Shown here piece by piece: positions 23,901-35,900 of a stretch of 64,000 nt of DNA (the first letter of the stretch is position 1; the number at the start of each line of letters is the position of its first letter). Location: contig JAPXFQ010001133.1 in NCBI GenBank assembly GCA_028564705.1, positions 2,990,001-3,054,000 on the forward strand, in the 5' to 3' direction. Below the pieces are notes generated by a model, which had not been told where the DNA came from, did not search any database, and saw only the letters and a list, made by a program, of their open reading frames with translations. The translations under genes and the position numbers were made by a program. The DNA is from Apricaphanius iberus. Its lineage: Eukaryota > Chordata > Actinopteri > Cyprinodontiformes > Aphaniidae.

Positions 23901-26900
23901 ACCTTGAATCCGGATCACGTTGGTCATCTTGTCATTCACTGCATCACAAACATACTTTCCAGAATCTGAGGGCTGGATGTTGGAGATGATAAGTTTTCTC
24001 AGAGTTCCATAGCATTCAACGAAGGTACGGGAATCGTTGGTGAGAAGCCTGTCATTGCAGAACCACTGGACTGGAGCGTTGGCACGTGACACCTCACAGG
24101 CCAGTACCAGGTCATCACCTGCTATCAATTCCTGGTGATCACCGTCGTATGAGTTTCCTACAATTCTCACTGGAGGCTCTAAGGGAAAAAAAGTTTTATT
24201 TGTTTTTTTTTGTCAAGAAACGGGTTTAAGAAAAGGTAACAGTTTGAATTTTACCTTCTACTTTAACGTGGAAGCTGATACTGTCGTCCTCAACATCTAG
24301 GAAGTATTCTCCTGAATCTTTGAGTTCCGCATTAACTATTACCAGCGACCGGAACGCACCTTCCTCCTCTTCAAAGAACCTTTCGTCGCCCTGAACTCGA
24401 TAGCCATCCTTGTACCATTTGGCGATGCCATTGGCTTGAGAGATCTCGCACTCGAGAACAATGTCATCTGAAACTAGGAACTTTAGATCCATCTCGATCT
24501 CAGACTTTCTGACAATCTTCACAGGGGGCTCTGTGGAAGAAGAGACACAGAGGTCCAAAACTATTTCCCCCCCCCAAACCAAAGTCAGTTCTTGCTTCTC
24601 ACCTGAAACTTTCACCTGGAAATCCATTGTATCATCAGTAGCATCACAAGTGTATTTCCCAGAATACTTTGTAGTGGGACAGTTGATGGTCAAACGGCGA
24701 AAGACACCATCCTCTGTGATAGTGATATTACTACTTGGCTCTATGTCTTTGCCATTCAGTAACCACTTGACCTCTGCTGTCGGACGTGACGCCTCTATCT
24801 CCAGAACAATTGGTTCCCCAACGAAACTTTCCAGTTTGTCTGGCAAGTTTTTGGGTCGACTGAGCGTCACGGCTGGCTCTGATCGAAAATAAGGGAAAAT
24901 GTAGGGTAAAAATAATCACTTCAGTGGTTGTACTGTACCTACTTTGGGCTAAGTATCCTGATACATACCTGTGATATTAACAATGAAGGACACTGAGTCA
25001 TTTTCAGTGTCACAAATGTACTCCCCGGTTTTATCCAAGGTTGTAAAAGGTATAACTAGCCGCCGTTGGGCACCATCTACTTCCAGTAACATATTGGGGC
25101 TCTCCTCTACCTCCAGACTGTCTTTGTACCACCGAACTGGAGCATTCGGCTGGGACACTTCACAACACAACTCCAACCTCTCTGGTGCAACGTGGTTGAG
25201 TTCCACCTCAGGTTCACTGGGAGAAAGGATTCTTACAGGTGGCTCTGAACATAGGAGATATATTTTAAACAAATTATCAAACTTACTTGATTCTAATTTT
25301 CTATATATTAATTATGGTTTTACCTGTAACTGTTATCTGGAAAAAGACAGAGTCTCCATCTGTTTCACAGACGTACTCTCCACTATCCAACACTGAGCCA
25401 CATGGAATGGTCAGCCTCCTGTAAGGACCCTCCGATCGTAGCTGGATGTTGTCGTTTTCCTGCACCTCCTGGCCATCTTTAAACCAACGGATCCTGCCGT
25501 TGGACCGAGATAACTCACACTGCAAGTTGATCTCCTCTGATACGCAGTATGTCATCACAACGTCATCTTTAGGTTCAACAACCGTCACTGGAGGCTCTAG
25601 GTTTATTGCAAGAGTGGAGGAAAGCAGTAAACTCTCAATTAGGTAAACTAATTAACATGCTACATACAAAGGAATTGATCATTCATCAACCAGCAGAAGT
25701 GTCCATACCTCTGACATTGACTGTAAACTCTATGCTGTTGTTCCCGGACCTGCAAGTGTAGTGTCCAGCGTCTGAAGCTTCTGCAGAACGGATGATTAGC
25801 CTCCTCATGGTACCCTCCACCTGCAGGGTAATGTTGTCACTAGGCTGAATCTCACAGCCATCCTTGTACCTGGGAAACAAATATACAAAATCTGTTGGAA
25901 ATAAAGTTAAACTGTTCCTATTTAGTTTAAGTTTTACAAAATATTCATTTGCTACATGCCAGAATGATGAGAGATCATTCCTTATTTACAAAAATAAACA
26001 CTTTTTTAGATTCAGAATTTGACCTAAATGTTTTTTTTTTAAAGTTTTTAACGTTTTAAAAAAATAGGTAAACATATTCATACACATATCCATCTGTTCT
26101 TCTTGAAAGGTTACCATGGCCAAACACCCTATATAGGACATGCATTGCGGAAATTGTCCCAGAGTGCATTGGTACACTAAAATCTGGCTTTTCATGGCCC
26201 TTCAGGACTAATGGCTGCTTCCTTGCTGAACAGCTTCTCAGCCCAAAGAACTCTCTTAGCAGCAGCATGAGGTTTTTCAGATGTTGCACAAAGACACGTT
26301 CATCTCACGGAGCTGTTTGAACAGATGCTTACTGGGTATTTTTAGGCATATGGAAATTGTTCCCAAAGATGACCCTGATTCTTTAGGCCCCAGAAACCTC
26401 TTCCTTACATCTTGATACATTCAGATGATATTTTTACAATGAGACACTAGCTGGGAAAGTAGAAGTTTTCACTGTCCTACCAAGCAACTTCAGCATCGTC
26501 TCTGGAGACGTGGCACAGAAGGACCACAGGATCCAGTTCCATGGTGTTCTTATGAAGGTCTTCCTGTGGTGCCGGACTGAATTCTACTGGAGGTCCTGAA
26601 CAAAATGAGATTAATTGATTATTACAGATTCTGGAACAAAAGGTAATAATTGCTAGAAAGTTAAAGACCTTCAACGTCCACGTTGAACTGGATGGCATCC
26701 CCTGACGTTTGGCACGTGTAAACTCCAGAGTGAGACGCTTCAGCAGAATGGATCACAATCCTTCTCATCTTCCCATCGGATTGGATGTTAATCCCCTCGC
26801 TCACCTGGAGTTTCTCACCGTGTTTGAACCAGGACACATTGGCGAAGGGATGGGTGACCTCACAGTAGAGGACAATGGTGTCTCCAGTTTCCACTCTCTT

Positions 26901-29900
26901 ATTGCTGTCCAACTCTGACAGAGGGATGAACTTGAACACAGCAGCTGCAGATAAATGAAGGCATGAGAAAGGATCCAAGGTGGCGAGTGAATGTTCCTGT
27001 TTTTTTTACACCTACATTTAACCTTGAGGACAGCTGAGTCCCTCACGCCGTTGGCTATGAAGGTGATCTCTGCTGTGTCATCAGCTGTTCCAGTTTCATG
27101 GATCACCAAAGAGTGTTTTGTTTGGTTCTGCTGGACTGAGTATCTCCCACCATGCTGGAGCTGGGAGCTGTTTATAAACCAGTTTCCAACCATTGGTGCA
27201 GATAGTTCAATGGAGAAATGAGCATCTTCTCCTTCCACAACCTCACAGCCTTCCAGATGCTTAAAGATCTTTGGTCCTGGGACTAAAAGTGTGAAAATAT
27301 CATGCTATGCCTCAGGTACTTATTCTTAGTATTTGTTTGTTATTGTACTAGTCTTAGATGTGCTGCTCACCAAGATGGATCACTTTGGGAAACTCCACAT
27401 GGCCACTGCGGCCATACTTGTTGATACAACAGACACGAAAGCGGTAGTCGCCTTCACAGGGAACGCTGTCACCGGAAACTTCAGCAGAGGTAGCGGTCTC
27501 TGAGGTGAAGCATTTCTGCCACTCCTGAGAGCCGACCTCCTGCCTCTCTAGGATAAACATGGAACGGGTGGTGGTCTGGCTGTTGGGTGCAGGCACCCAG
27601 GTGAGAACAGCACCATTGGGTCTGTCTACGTCCATTTTGACCCCGACAGGACAGATTGGTGGACTGTGTCTGGTTGCTTTAGGACAGAGAAAACAGTTCA
27701 CAGGGTTTCTACTTATAATTTATCTCATATCCATCCATCCATCAAACCGACCGATCAATCAAGAAATCCATCAATCCATCATTCCTTTCATCCAAAAATC
27801 CATCCATCCATCCATGGATGAAAATGAAAAAACAAAAACACAATCATTTTTGTTTTTTTCATTTTTTTGTTTCACACGAAAAAAAGGATCACGAAGCCTT
27901 ATCCGATTTTTCTTTTTGGATCAAAAAACGAAAATGGAAAAAATGGATAACGAGAGCTCATTTTTTATTTTCGTACTTTTGTTTGAGGCGAGTGACCTGA
28001 CCCGAAAGTTCTCTCCGAAGTCGAGGCAAACACTTTGTGTAGAGAGCTGTTCGTTTATACACACATGCTGCCACAACAGACAGACTGACTTTTTATATAT
28101 GGATTAAGGACAACGCAAGAGTAGAGAAGTGTTAGAGATAGGGGTTTTATTTTTCTGATAGCCAGTTTACGATCACGGAGGTCTGCTTTAGTGAGTAGGG
28201 TGTCTGTTGCTAGGCTACGCATTTAACAATGGAGGATACGATGGTGATGTTCAACATGCTGCTTAGTCTGTGGCTTTTGTCAGACTCCAAAACCAACCTA
28301 CAAAGACAGGAGACCAGCTGGACCACTTATATGGTGAGCTAATGCTACAGTAGGCTAAAAATAAGCTAAAGCCCAACGTAAAACTGTGTAAATGCTGATG
28401 TATTAAGGTTTATTTATATGTATGCTGTGTGTATTTCCAACACATCCTCACACCCAACTTGTCACATATGGACGCAAGATCGGACTCCTGACCTCGCGTC
28501 ATTTTTTGACGTGCTCGGTGCTCCCGTTGAATGTTATACAGATCCCTAGACGTCAGTAATTGATGACACGGGGAGGACAAGGAATCCGTTTACTTGCTTG
28601 CTTGTTTAAAATAATGTTTTTTTGTCCTTCTGTGACCTTAAGGTTAGAACATAAAACTTGTGGATTGGTTAAAATTTTTTCCAAAACTCAACGTACGGTA
28701 TACTATTCTGCTAGATCGAACGGCTCTGAAACAAAATAAACTTCAGATGTTTACAATAAAGGACCACAACCATACAACCTGTTCTGAGTGCGTCAAAAAA
28801 TGACGCGAGGGGAGTACCCAATTAGTCACATATTTACGAATGGTCAGGAGTCTGATCTTGCATCCATATGTGACGAGTTGGGTGTGAGGATGCGTTGGTA
28901 TTTCAGATAAATGTCCTGTAAAGTCATCGCAGCAGGTGTCAGCGTTTAACCAGCCTCTCTGTGGTACAAGCTTGTTCCTGCAATGTCCGAAAATGATATA
29001 TTTTTATGTTATCTCGTAAATCTGTTAATTCTACAGTCTTCCGTTTTATTTGTTGATAAATATTCATATTACCACTCAATTACTTCAGGACAGCATCAGA
29101 TATGTTTAGTTGTATTCCTTAATTTAAATTATTTTCAGTGCATGCTTTTAAATGCATGATTAGTATAATATTCAAAGTACATTGAAAGTAATATCAGCAC
29201 CCTAAAGTCAGCTCAGAATCATAAAATTGGTCCTAAAAACTACAAAGCATTTATGTCACTCATAAAAAATACATGCAAATTCTGTAAGCATTTTACACTA
29301 TTCTGGTCCATTTTTAATTTTTGTCTAGGCAGGAAGATGAGGGTATTCATCCATCCATCTATTATCTATACCAGAGGTTTCCTACTTGGGTAGACATTTT
29401 GAATATTTAGTTTTTACTGGAGTAATTAAAGATTGGCCTAGTTTTTACTTCTACTCCTTACATTTTCACGCAATTATCTGTGCTTTCTACTCCTTGCATT
29501 TTAAAAACAGCCTTGTTATTTCAGTTTCATTTGGTCATTTTTTATAAAATTTTTTTATTAAAAATAAACACAAAAACTTTATACAAAATTCTCCACCATA
29601 CACCATTATAAATAAGCAACTAATCATCATATCTTCTGCTTAATGAAACATGTATTAATGCTCAGTAGTGCACATGTAGTTCTTTGATGTATTTGCATTA
29701 CACTAGAATGCATTAATTTTAATGGACAGATGCAGCTAAAATACAGCGCCTAGTGTATCCCCAATGTATAAATATAAGGATTTTTATATAACAGTCATTA
29801 TGCCCTTTAGTAAAAGTGTGTTTTTTGGGAGGTGTGGTATGTAGTATATATACTATTGCCTGAGTACTGAATGTAAATACTTTTGACACCTCTGTCTATC

Positions 29901-32900
29901 CTACATGTTTGGTATCTCTTCCTTGCGATGGTTGGAGAGATTCTACATGTAAAAATATCTAAATCAGATAACTTTTGCCCTGACAGCTATGAAGTAAAAA
30001 TTGTACAGAACTGCAAAATAAGTGAATTTCCTAAATATTTAAGATGCTTTAATCTATTCAATAATCTATCTTTAGATTATTAAGCATGCAGTCATAGTTT
30101 GTGGTCTCCTGGGATAAATCATAGGACAAAAGATTAGTAGGCAGTAAAGTTTGCTAAGTACTGTGGATTCAACAAACCCATATGTGACAAAAACATTTTA
30201 TTATCCTGGGACATTAGAAAGGTTCAATCCTCTTACTCAGCTCTTAGACAGCTGTTCTTATTCTAAGGTACAAACAAGAACCAATTGTATGTAAACATCT
30301 CATCTTGACTTATGAAAAATCTTGTTATTATTTGGTGTTACACTTATGACAGCTCCTATGATTGTCTTTCTCAGCATTATACTAAGTGTCCCTTATTGTT
30401 ATTTATCTCCTGATTGTTTACTGCTGATGCCTGAAGTGAAACATCCACGTCCTGTGTTTGCCTATTACATGTTGTTCTGTGATTGGTCTTGTTATTATCC
30501 TATCATAACTGTTTGATGTAATGATCGGACAGAAGTTGATTCTTAGGCTGTGGCTAACTGTACATAAACTCATACATCTGTCTGAAGCTGGGGGGTTCTC
30601 ACTAGGAGACCCTCCCGTGCATGTAGAATAAACTATGTACGAATATGGCTGACACTTTTGTTTTATTCTTTCATCCAAGGCTTCTCAGACACCCAGATTT
30701 CCATGACACCATGTCAAAGTTAAACCAAGTACTCAAATCTAAAGCAGTTGTCGAAACTACTTTGATAACAATTATATTACTCATAACTCTAATATTTAAC
30801 TGTAGCATTTGTGTTGTTATTTGAACATACACATTGTTGTAGTGCTTTATCTCGACACAAAAGAGAAGACATTTTAAAATCATGTCACAAGTTTATTTAC
30901 ATCATTAACATTGTTAATATGTTCATTAGGATAATTCCATGAGTTCTCATAAGTTACATGCAGAGCAGCCCAGCACACCAATAGACTTTCATAAGATGGA
31001 TATCACAGTCATAATTTTTCATTTAAGGAATAAAAAAGTTGCGACTTTTCAGAAAGGAGCGCCATCTTCACCTTCAGTCTGCCCAAATCATTTTCTGACA
31101 TTGCAGGGACAAGCCATACCACAGAGAGGCTAGTTAAACGCTGACACCTGCTGCGATGACTTTATAGGACATTTATCTGAAATACACACAGCATACATAT
31201 AAATAAACCTTAAAATATCAGCATTTACACAGTTTTACGTTGGGCTTTAGCTTATTTTTAGCCTACTTTAGCTCACCATATAAGTGGTCCAGCTGGTCTC
31301 CTGTCTTTGTAGGTTGGTTTTGGAGTCTGACAAAAGCCACAGACTAAGCAGCATGTTGAACATCACCATCGTATCCTCCATTGTTAAATGCGTAGCCTAG
31401 CAACAGACACCCTACTCACTAAAGCAGACCTCCGTGATCGTAAACTGGCTATCTGTAAAATAAAACACCTATCTCTAACACATCTCTATTCTTGCCTTGT
31501 CCTTAATCCACATATGAAAAGTCAAGCTGTCTGTTGTGGAAGCGTGTGTGTATAAACAAACAGCTATCTACACAAAGTGTTTGCCTCGACTTCGGAGAGA
31601 ACTTCCGGGTCAGGTCACTCGCCTCAGACAAAAATACCAAAATCAAAAATGAGCTCTCGTTATCCGTTTTTTCCATTTTCATTTTTGGTCTCAAACGAAA
31701 AAATCTGATAAGGCTTTGTGATCCGTTTTTTCGTCTGAAATAAAAAATTAAAAACCGAAAAACAAGTGTGTTTTTGTTTTTTCATTTTTTATTTGAAACG
31801 AAAAAACAAACTGCCTGAATGTACACGGACCATCCATCCATCCCCAATGACCGATCAACGAAGACATCCATCCAAACATCCATCCATTCCCAACGACCGA
31901 TCAACCAACAGATCCATCCATCCATCCCCAACGACCGATCAACCAAGACATCCATCCATACATCCAAACATCCATCCCCCACAACAACCGATCAACCAAG
32001 AGATCCATCCATCCATCCCCAACGACCGATCAACCAAGACATCCATCCATCCCCAACGACCGATCAACAAAGACATCCATCCATCCATCCATCCATCCCC
32101 AACCGACCAATCAATCAAGAAATCCATCTATCCAACAATCCATCATTCCCTTCATCTAAAAATCCAACCAAGACGTCCATCCATCAATTTATCCCCAACG
32201 ACCCATCAACTAAGACATCCATCCATCCATCCCCAACCGACCAGGATGTTTGTTTTCCATCCAACCAACCAACCATCTGTCCGTCTGTCCAACCAACCAA
32301 CCACCCAATTAACCATCCATCCATCCCAATGACCGATCAACCAAGACATCCAACCATCCATCCAAACATCCATCCATCCCCAACGACCGATCAACCAAGA
32401 GATCCATCCATCCCCAATGACCAATCGACCAAGACATCCATCCATCCATCCATCCATCCATCCCCAACCGACCGATCAATCAAGAAATCCATCTATCCAA
32501 CAATCTATCATTCCCTTCATCTAAAAATCCATCCATCCCCAATGACCGATCGACCAAGACATCCATCCATCCAACCCCAACCGACCGATCAATCAAGAAA
32601 TCCATCTATCCAACAATCTATCATTCCCTTCATCTAAAAATCCATCCATCCCCAATGACTGATCGACCAAGACATCCATCCATCCAACCCCAACCGACCG
32701 ATCAATCAAGAAATCCATCTATCCAACAATCCATCATTCCCTTCATCTAAAAATTCATCCATCCAAACATCGATCCATCCCCAATGACCGATCGACCAAG
32801 ACATCCATACAACCATCCATCCCCAACGACCGATCAACCAAGACATCCATCCATCCATCCATCCATCCATCCATCCCCAACCGACCAAGATGCTTGTTTT

Positions 32901-35900
32901 CCATCCAACCAACCATCTGTCCGTCTGTCCAACCAACCAACCAACCAACCAACCAATTAACCATCCATCCATCCATCCATCCATCCATCCATCCATCCTT
33001 TCTCAATCGACCGGCTGATCCATCCATCCATCCATCCCCAACCGACCAACTTACCAAGCCATTCATCAGTCCGTCCGTCCATCCATCCATCCGTCCATCC
33101 ATCCATCCATCGCCAACGACCGATCGACCAAGACCTCCATCCATCCATCCATCCATCCATCCATCCATCCATCCATCCATCCATCCCCAACCAACCAAGA
33201 TGTTTGTCCATCCAACTGTACCTTTGACTTTAAGACGTGACGAGGTTTTTGATCTTCCTGCAACAAACGTTACCACTCCAGAATCGTGATAGGCCACATT
33301 GACAAAGACCAGGATGTGAGTCTTGCCGAATGACTTGAGGATTGTCTGGTGCGTCTCGTGTAGCTTCAGACCATCCTTAAACCAGTGGATCTCCATGTCG
33401 TCATTCTCAACCTCGACACAGAATGCGGCGTTCTCCCCTTCCAGCACCTCCAGTTTCCGAGGCAGTTTCCGAACTATTGTGCCTGTACGAAAATGTTTTA
33501 GTTGCATTTCTTTGCCAATTGTAGTAAAAAACAAATACAAGTATTGTTGGAGCTTGTAAATCCTAATGAGTTAATTGCTGTAATTTTATCCATTTTGAAT
33601 AAGCTTACTGGCATTACATGCAGCTTACCTTTAACAGCAAGCTCAGCGATGCTCTTCGCTCCATCTGGCATCTCACAAAGGTAAACCCCATCGTCGTCCG
33701 TTCCAACATCGTGGATGGTGAGTCTGCGCCTGGTTCCTTTCTGTTCCATCCCATACTTACTGCTGGGCATCAACCTCTGGTCCTCCAGGTACCAGGCAGC
33801 TGGGATCGTCTCATCAGGAACTTCACACTCCAGCACAGCGACGTCCCTCTCCTTTACCTCCACGTCCTTCAATGGCCGTCTGAACCGGACCGCAGGCCCT
33901 AAGAAACGTAGAAAGTTTGAAGTGGGTGGGTCTGATTTTCCGATTTAGAGTTTAGCTACACACCATCTGGAAATGTTGGAAGCTTTATACAGAGGACAGT
34001 CCTGCCAAAACTTACATTGAATAAATACATGCAGAAATAAATAAATAAAAATATTTATTTCAATTATTTTTATTTCTATATATGTTTTCTATGACAGTAT
34101 AAAAAATCAAAACATAGACGCCTCTGGGTTCTATTAAAAGACACTAAAGAAGCATTTATCACAGAAAGCTTTCAGGTTTTGTGTTTCGTGGAGTTTGCGA
34201 AAATTTTAGGGATTTAATCTGCTCTGAATGTCCGATATACTGTCGCAGGATCACAATATAGCTATCAGGGCCAGAGGGCTAAGTGCTAACTAAGCATGGG
34301 GGTTTTCCAGTTTGTTATTGGTGAGCCTGGCAGTGCCCCTTTATTTATGGAAAGGTTAAATTACCCACAAGTCAAAATGTTCTTGACAGCAGAACAAATT
34401 AAGCAAAAGGAGGAGCGTCCGGATAAAGAAGGTGTGGCTTGTAAAGCAGTTTTTGTGACTTGAATCAGCGGTTTTGTACAGTTGTATTCTATGATTTGTC
34501 TGTGAGCAATAAAAAAAGTATACACAGGTAAAAAAAAATATTTACAAACAGGTATGTGGATGGGGCTGCACGGTGGCGCAGTGGTTAGCGCTGTTGCCTT
34601 GCAGCAAGGTCGTGGGTTCATATCCCAGCCCAGGGTCTTTCTGCATGGAGTTTGCATGTTCTCCCCATGTATGCGTGGGTTCTCTCCGGGTACTCCGGCT
34701 TCCTCCCACAGTCCAAAAACATGCATGATAGGTGAATTGATCACTCTAAATTGTCCCTAGGAATGAATGTGAGTGTGAATGGTTGTCTGTCTCTCTGTGT
34801 TGGCCCTGCAACAGACTGGCGTCCTGTTCAGAGTGTACCCTGCCTAACGCCTGATGATTGCTGGATTGGATAAGCGGTTAAGAAGATGGATGGATGGATG
34901 CAGGTATGTGGATGAGTTTTGCACCATTTATATTGTATCAATTGGGGCAAAACTGTAAATGTGAGATTTTTTAAAAGTGTGTCTCAAAAAATTTAATTTG
35001 TCCATTGTACTTAAGAAATTGAAAAGGTGTAACTGTTGTGTTGTATTTACGAAAGACTGAAAAAAATCTATCACAAAACGGCAAATAAATTTTGCTCTGA
35101 CTTCAACTTCTCAGTTACAAGACACAAATACTGCTGACCCCAAAAAAACTTCATAATTTCAGCACCTTGGATGTTGTGAAAGTAAAACACAGTGTGGAAC
35201 GAACATTGTTGTTTGACTTTGCCATCTTTCCAGTTGTTCCTGTTTTGGGTTGTCTACTCTTTCATTGAGTCAACGTCTTCCTTGTGTTTTGTGTTGATAA
35301 ATACTTTACCAAAAGTACCGTCCTTTTTTCCAATGCTTTGAACAATGTGTTTTTTTTCAAACCGGTGTGGTTTGTTTATGGATTTTTGCAGCTAACAGCC
35401 ACTAGAAGACCTCCCTGAACTATGGATTGTAGAGGTTATGTCCTTCACCTTAAGTTACGGGATACTGTGCCTTTAAGAGACCGTAAAAGAAAGAGAGAGG
35501 AGGACGTCTGCGTGAACAATGAAAGAAAAAGTGGAACAGACAGAAATTACGAGAGCGAGACAGTTTTCAAAAAACAAGTTTTCATTAACAAACCCTCATG
35601 CTGGAAAACAAACGAAGACCTGTCTCTATGCAATAAGAGGAAAAAGGTTTTAGAAGTTTGGCCCAAACTTGAAGTCTTTCTGGAAGATTGGCTCAACACA
35701 CAGAGAGAGGACGGCCAAGGGGCTTCCATCATGTTGAAATGTCAACAAAATTACTGCTGCATTCCAGTTAACCTTTCCGAGTCGGAAAGTCAGAAATCTC
35801 GCAGTTGTCTCACGTCATGTAACCGAGACACGCCCCCATTAGGTCGGAAATTTTGAGCTCCAACTTGGATCTCTGATAGTATACCGAGTAGAGCGGGCAG

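Larger units (their letters stand above)
27822..31787. mobile_element. 4-kb inverted-repeat (fold-back) element inside satellite
   Basis: Two long arms: left 27822-28997 (about 709 nt without a nested 460-nt insertion) and right 31087-31787 (701 nt), near-identical in inverted orientation. Each arm carries a copy of an ATG-led exon-like segment ending in a GTGAGC donor (28229 on +, 31381 on -). The middle (28998-31086) holds other insertions and no transposase. CCATCC satellite lies on both sides, so it inserted into, or was captured by, that satellite. Superfamily unknown. Confidence 0.8.

Noticed and set aside
32706..33215. CRISPR-like array (short repeats with spacers)
   Set aside because: The repeats are 4-bp CCAT tracts with variable modules in a vertebrate intron, with no cas genes and no uniform repeat or spacer length.
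31766..33289. Long ORFs of up to 272 codons on both strands ([14 protein letters not shown] and MDGWMDG-type)
   Set aside because: They are translations of the CCATCC satellite; a 4-bp period gives the same open text in all frames. One minus-strand frame runs into real exon 3 only because the intron lacks stops.
34563..34640. A tRNA gene
   Set aside because: Box A- and B-like words are present but no cloverleaf can be drawn, and the unit has a SINE body, tail and target duplication.
35422..35856. 144-codon ORF starting [12 protein letters not shown]
   Set aside because: Its end runs into the MITE, it has no recognisable domain, no splice context, and is antisense inside an obsl1 intron.
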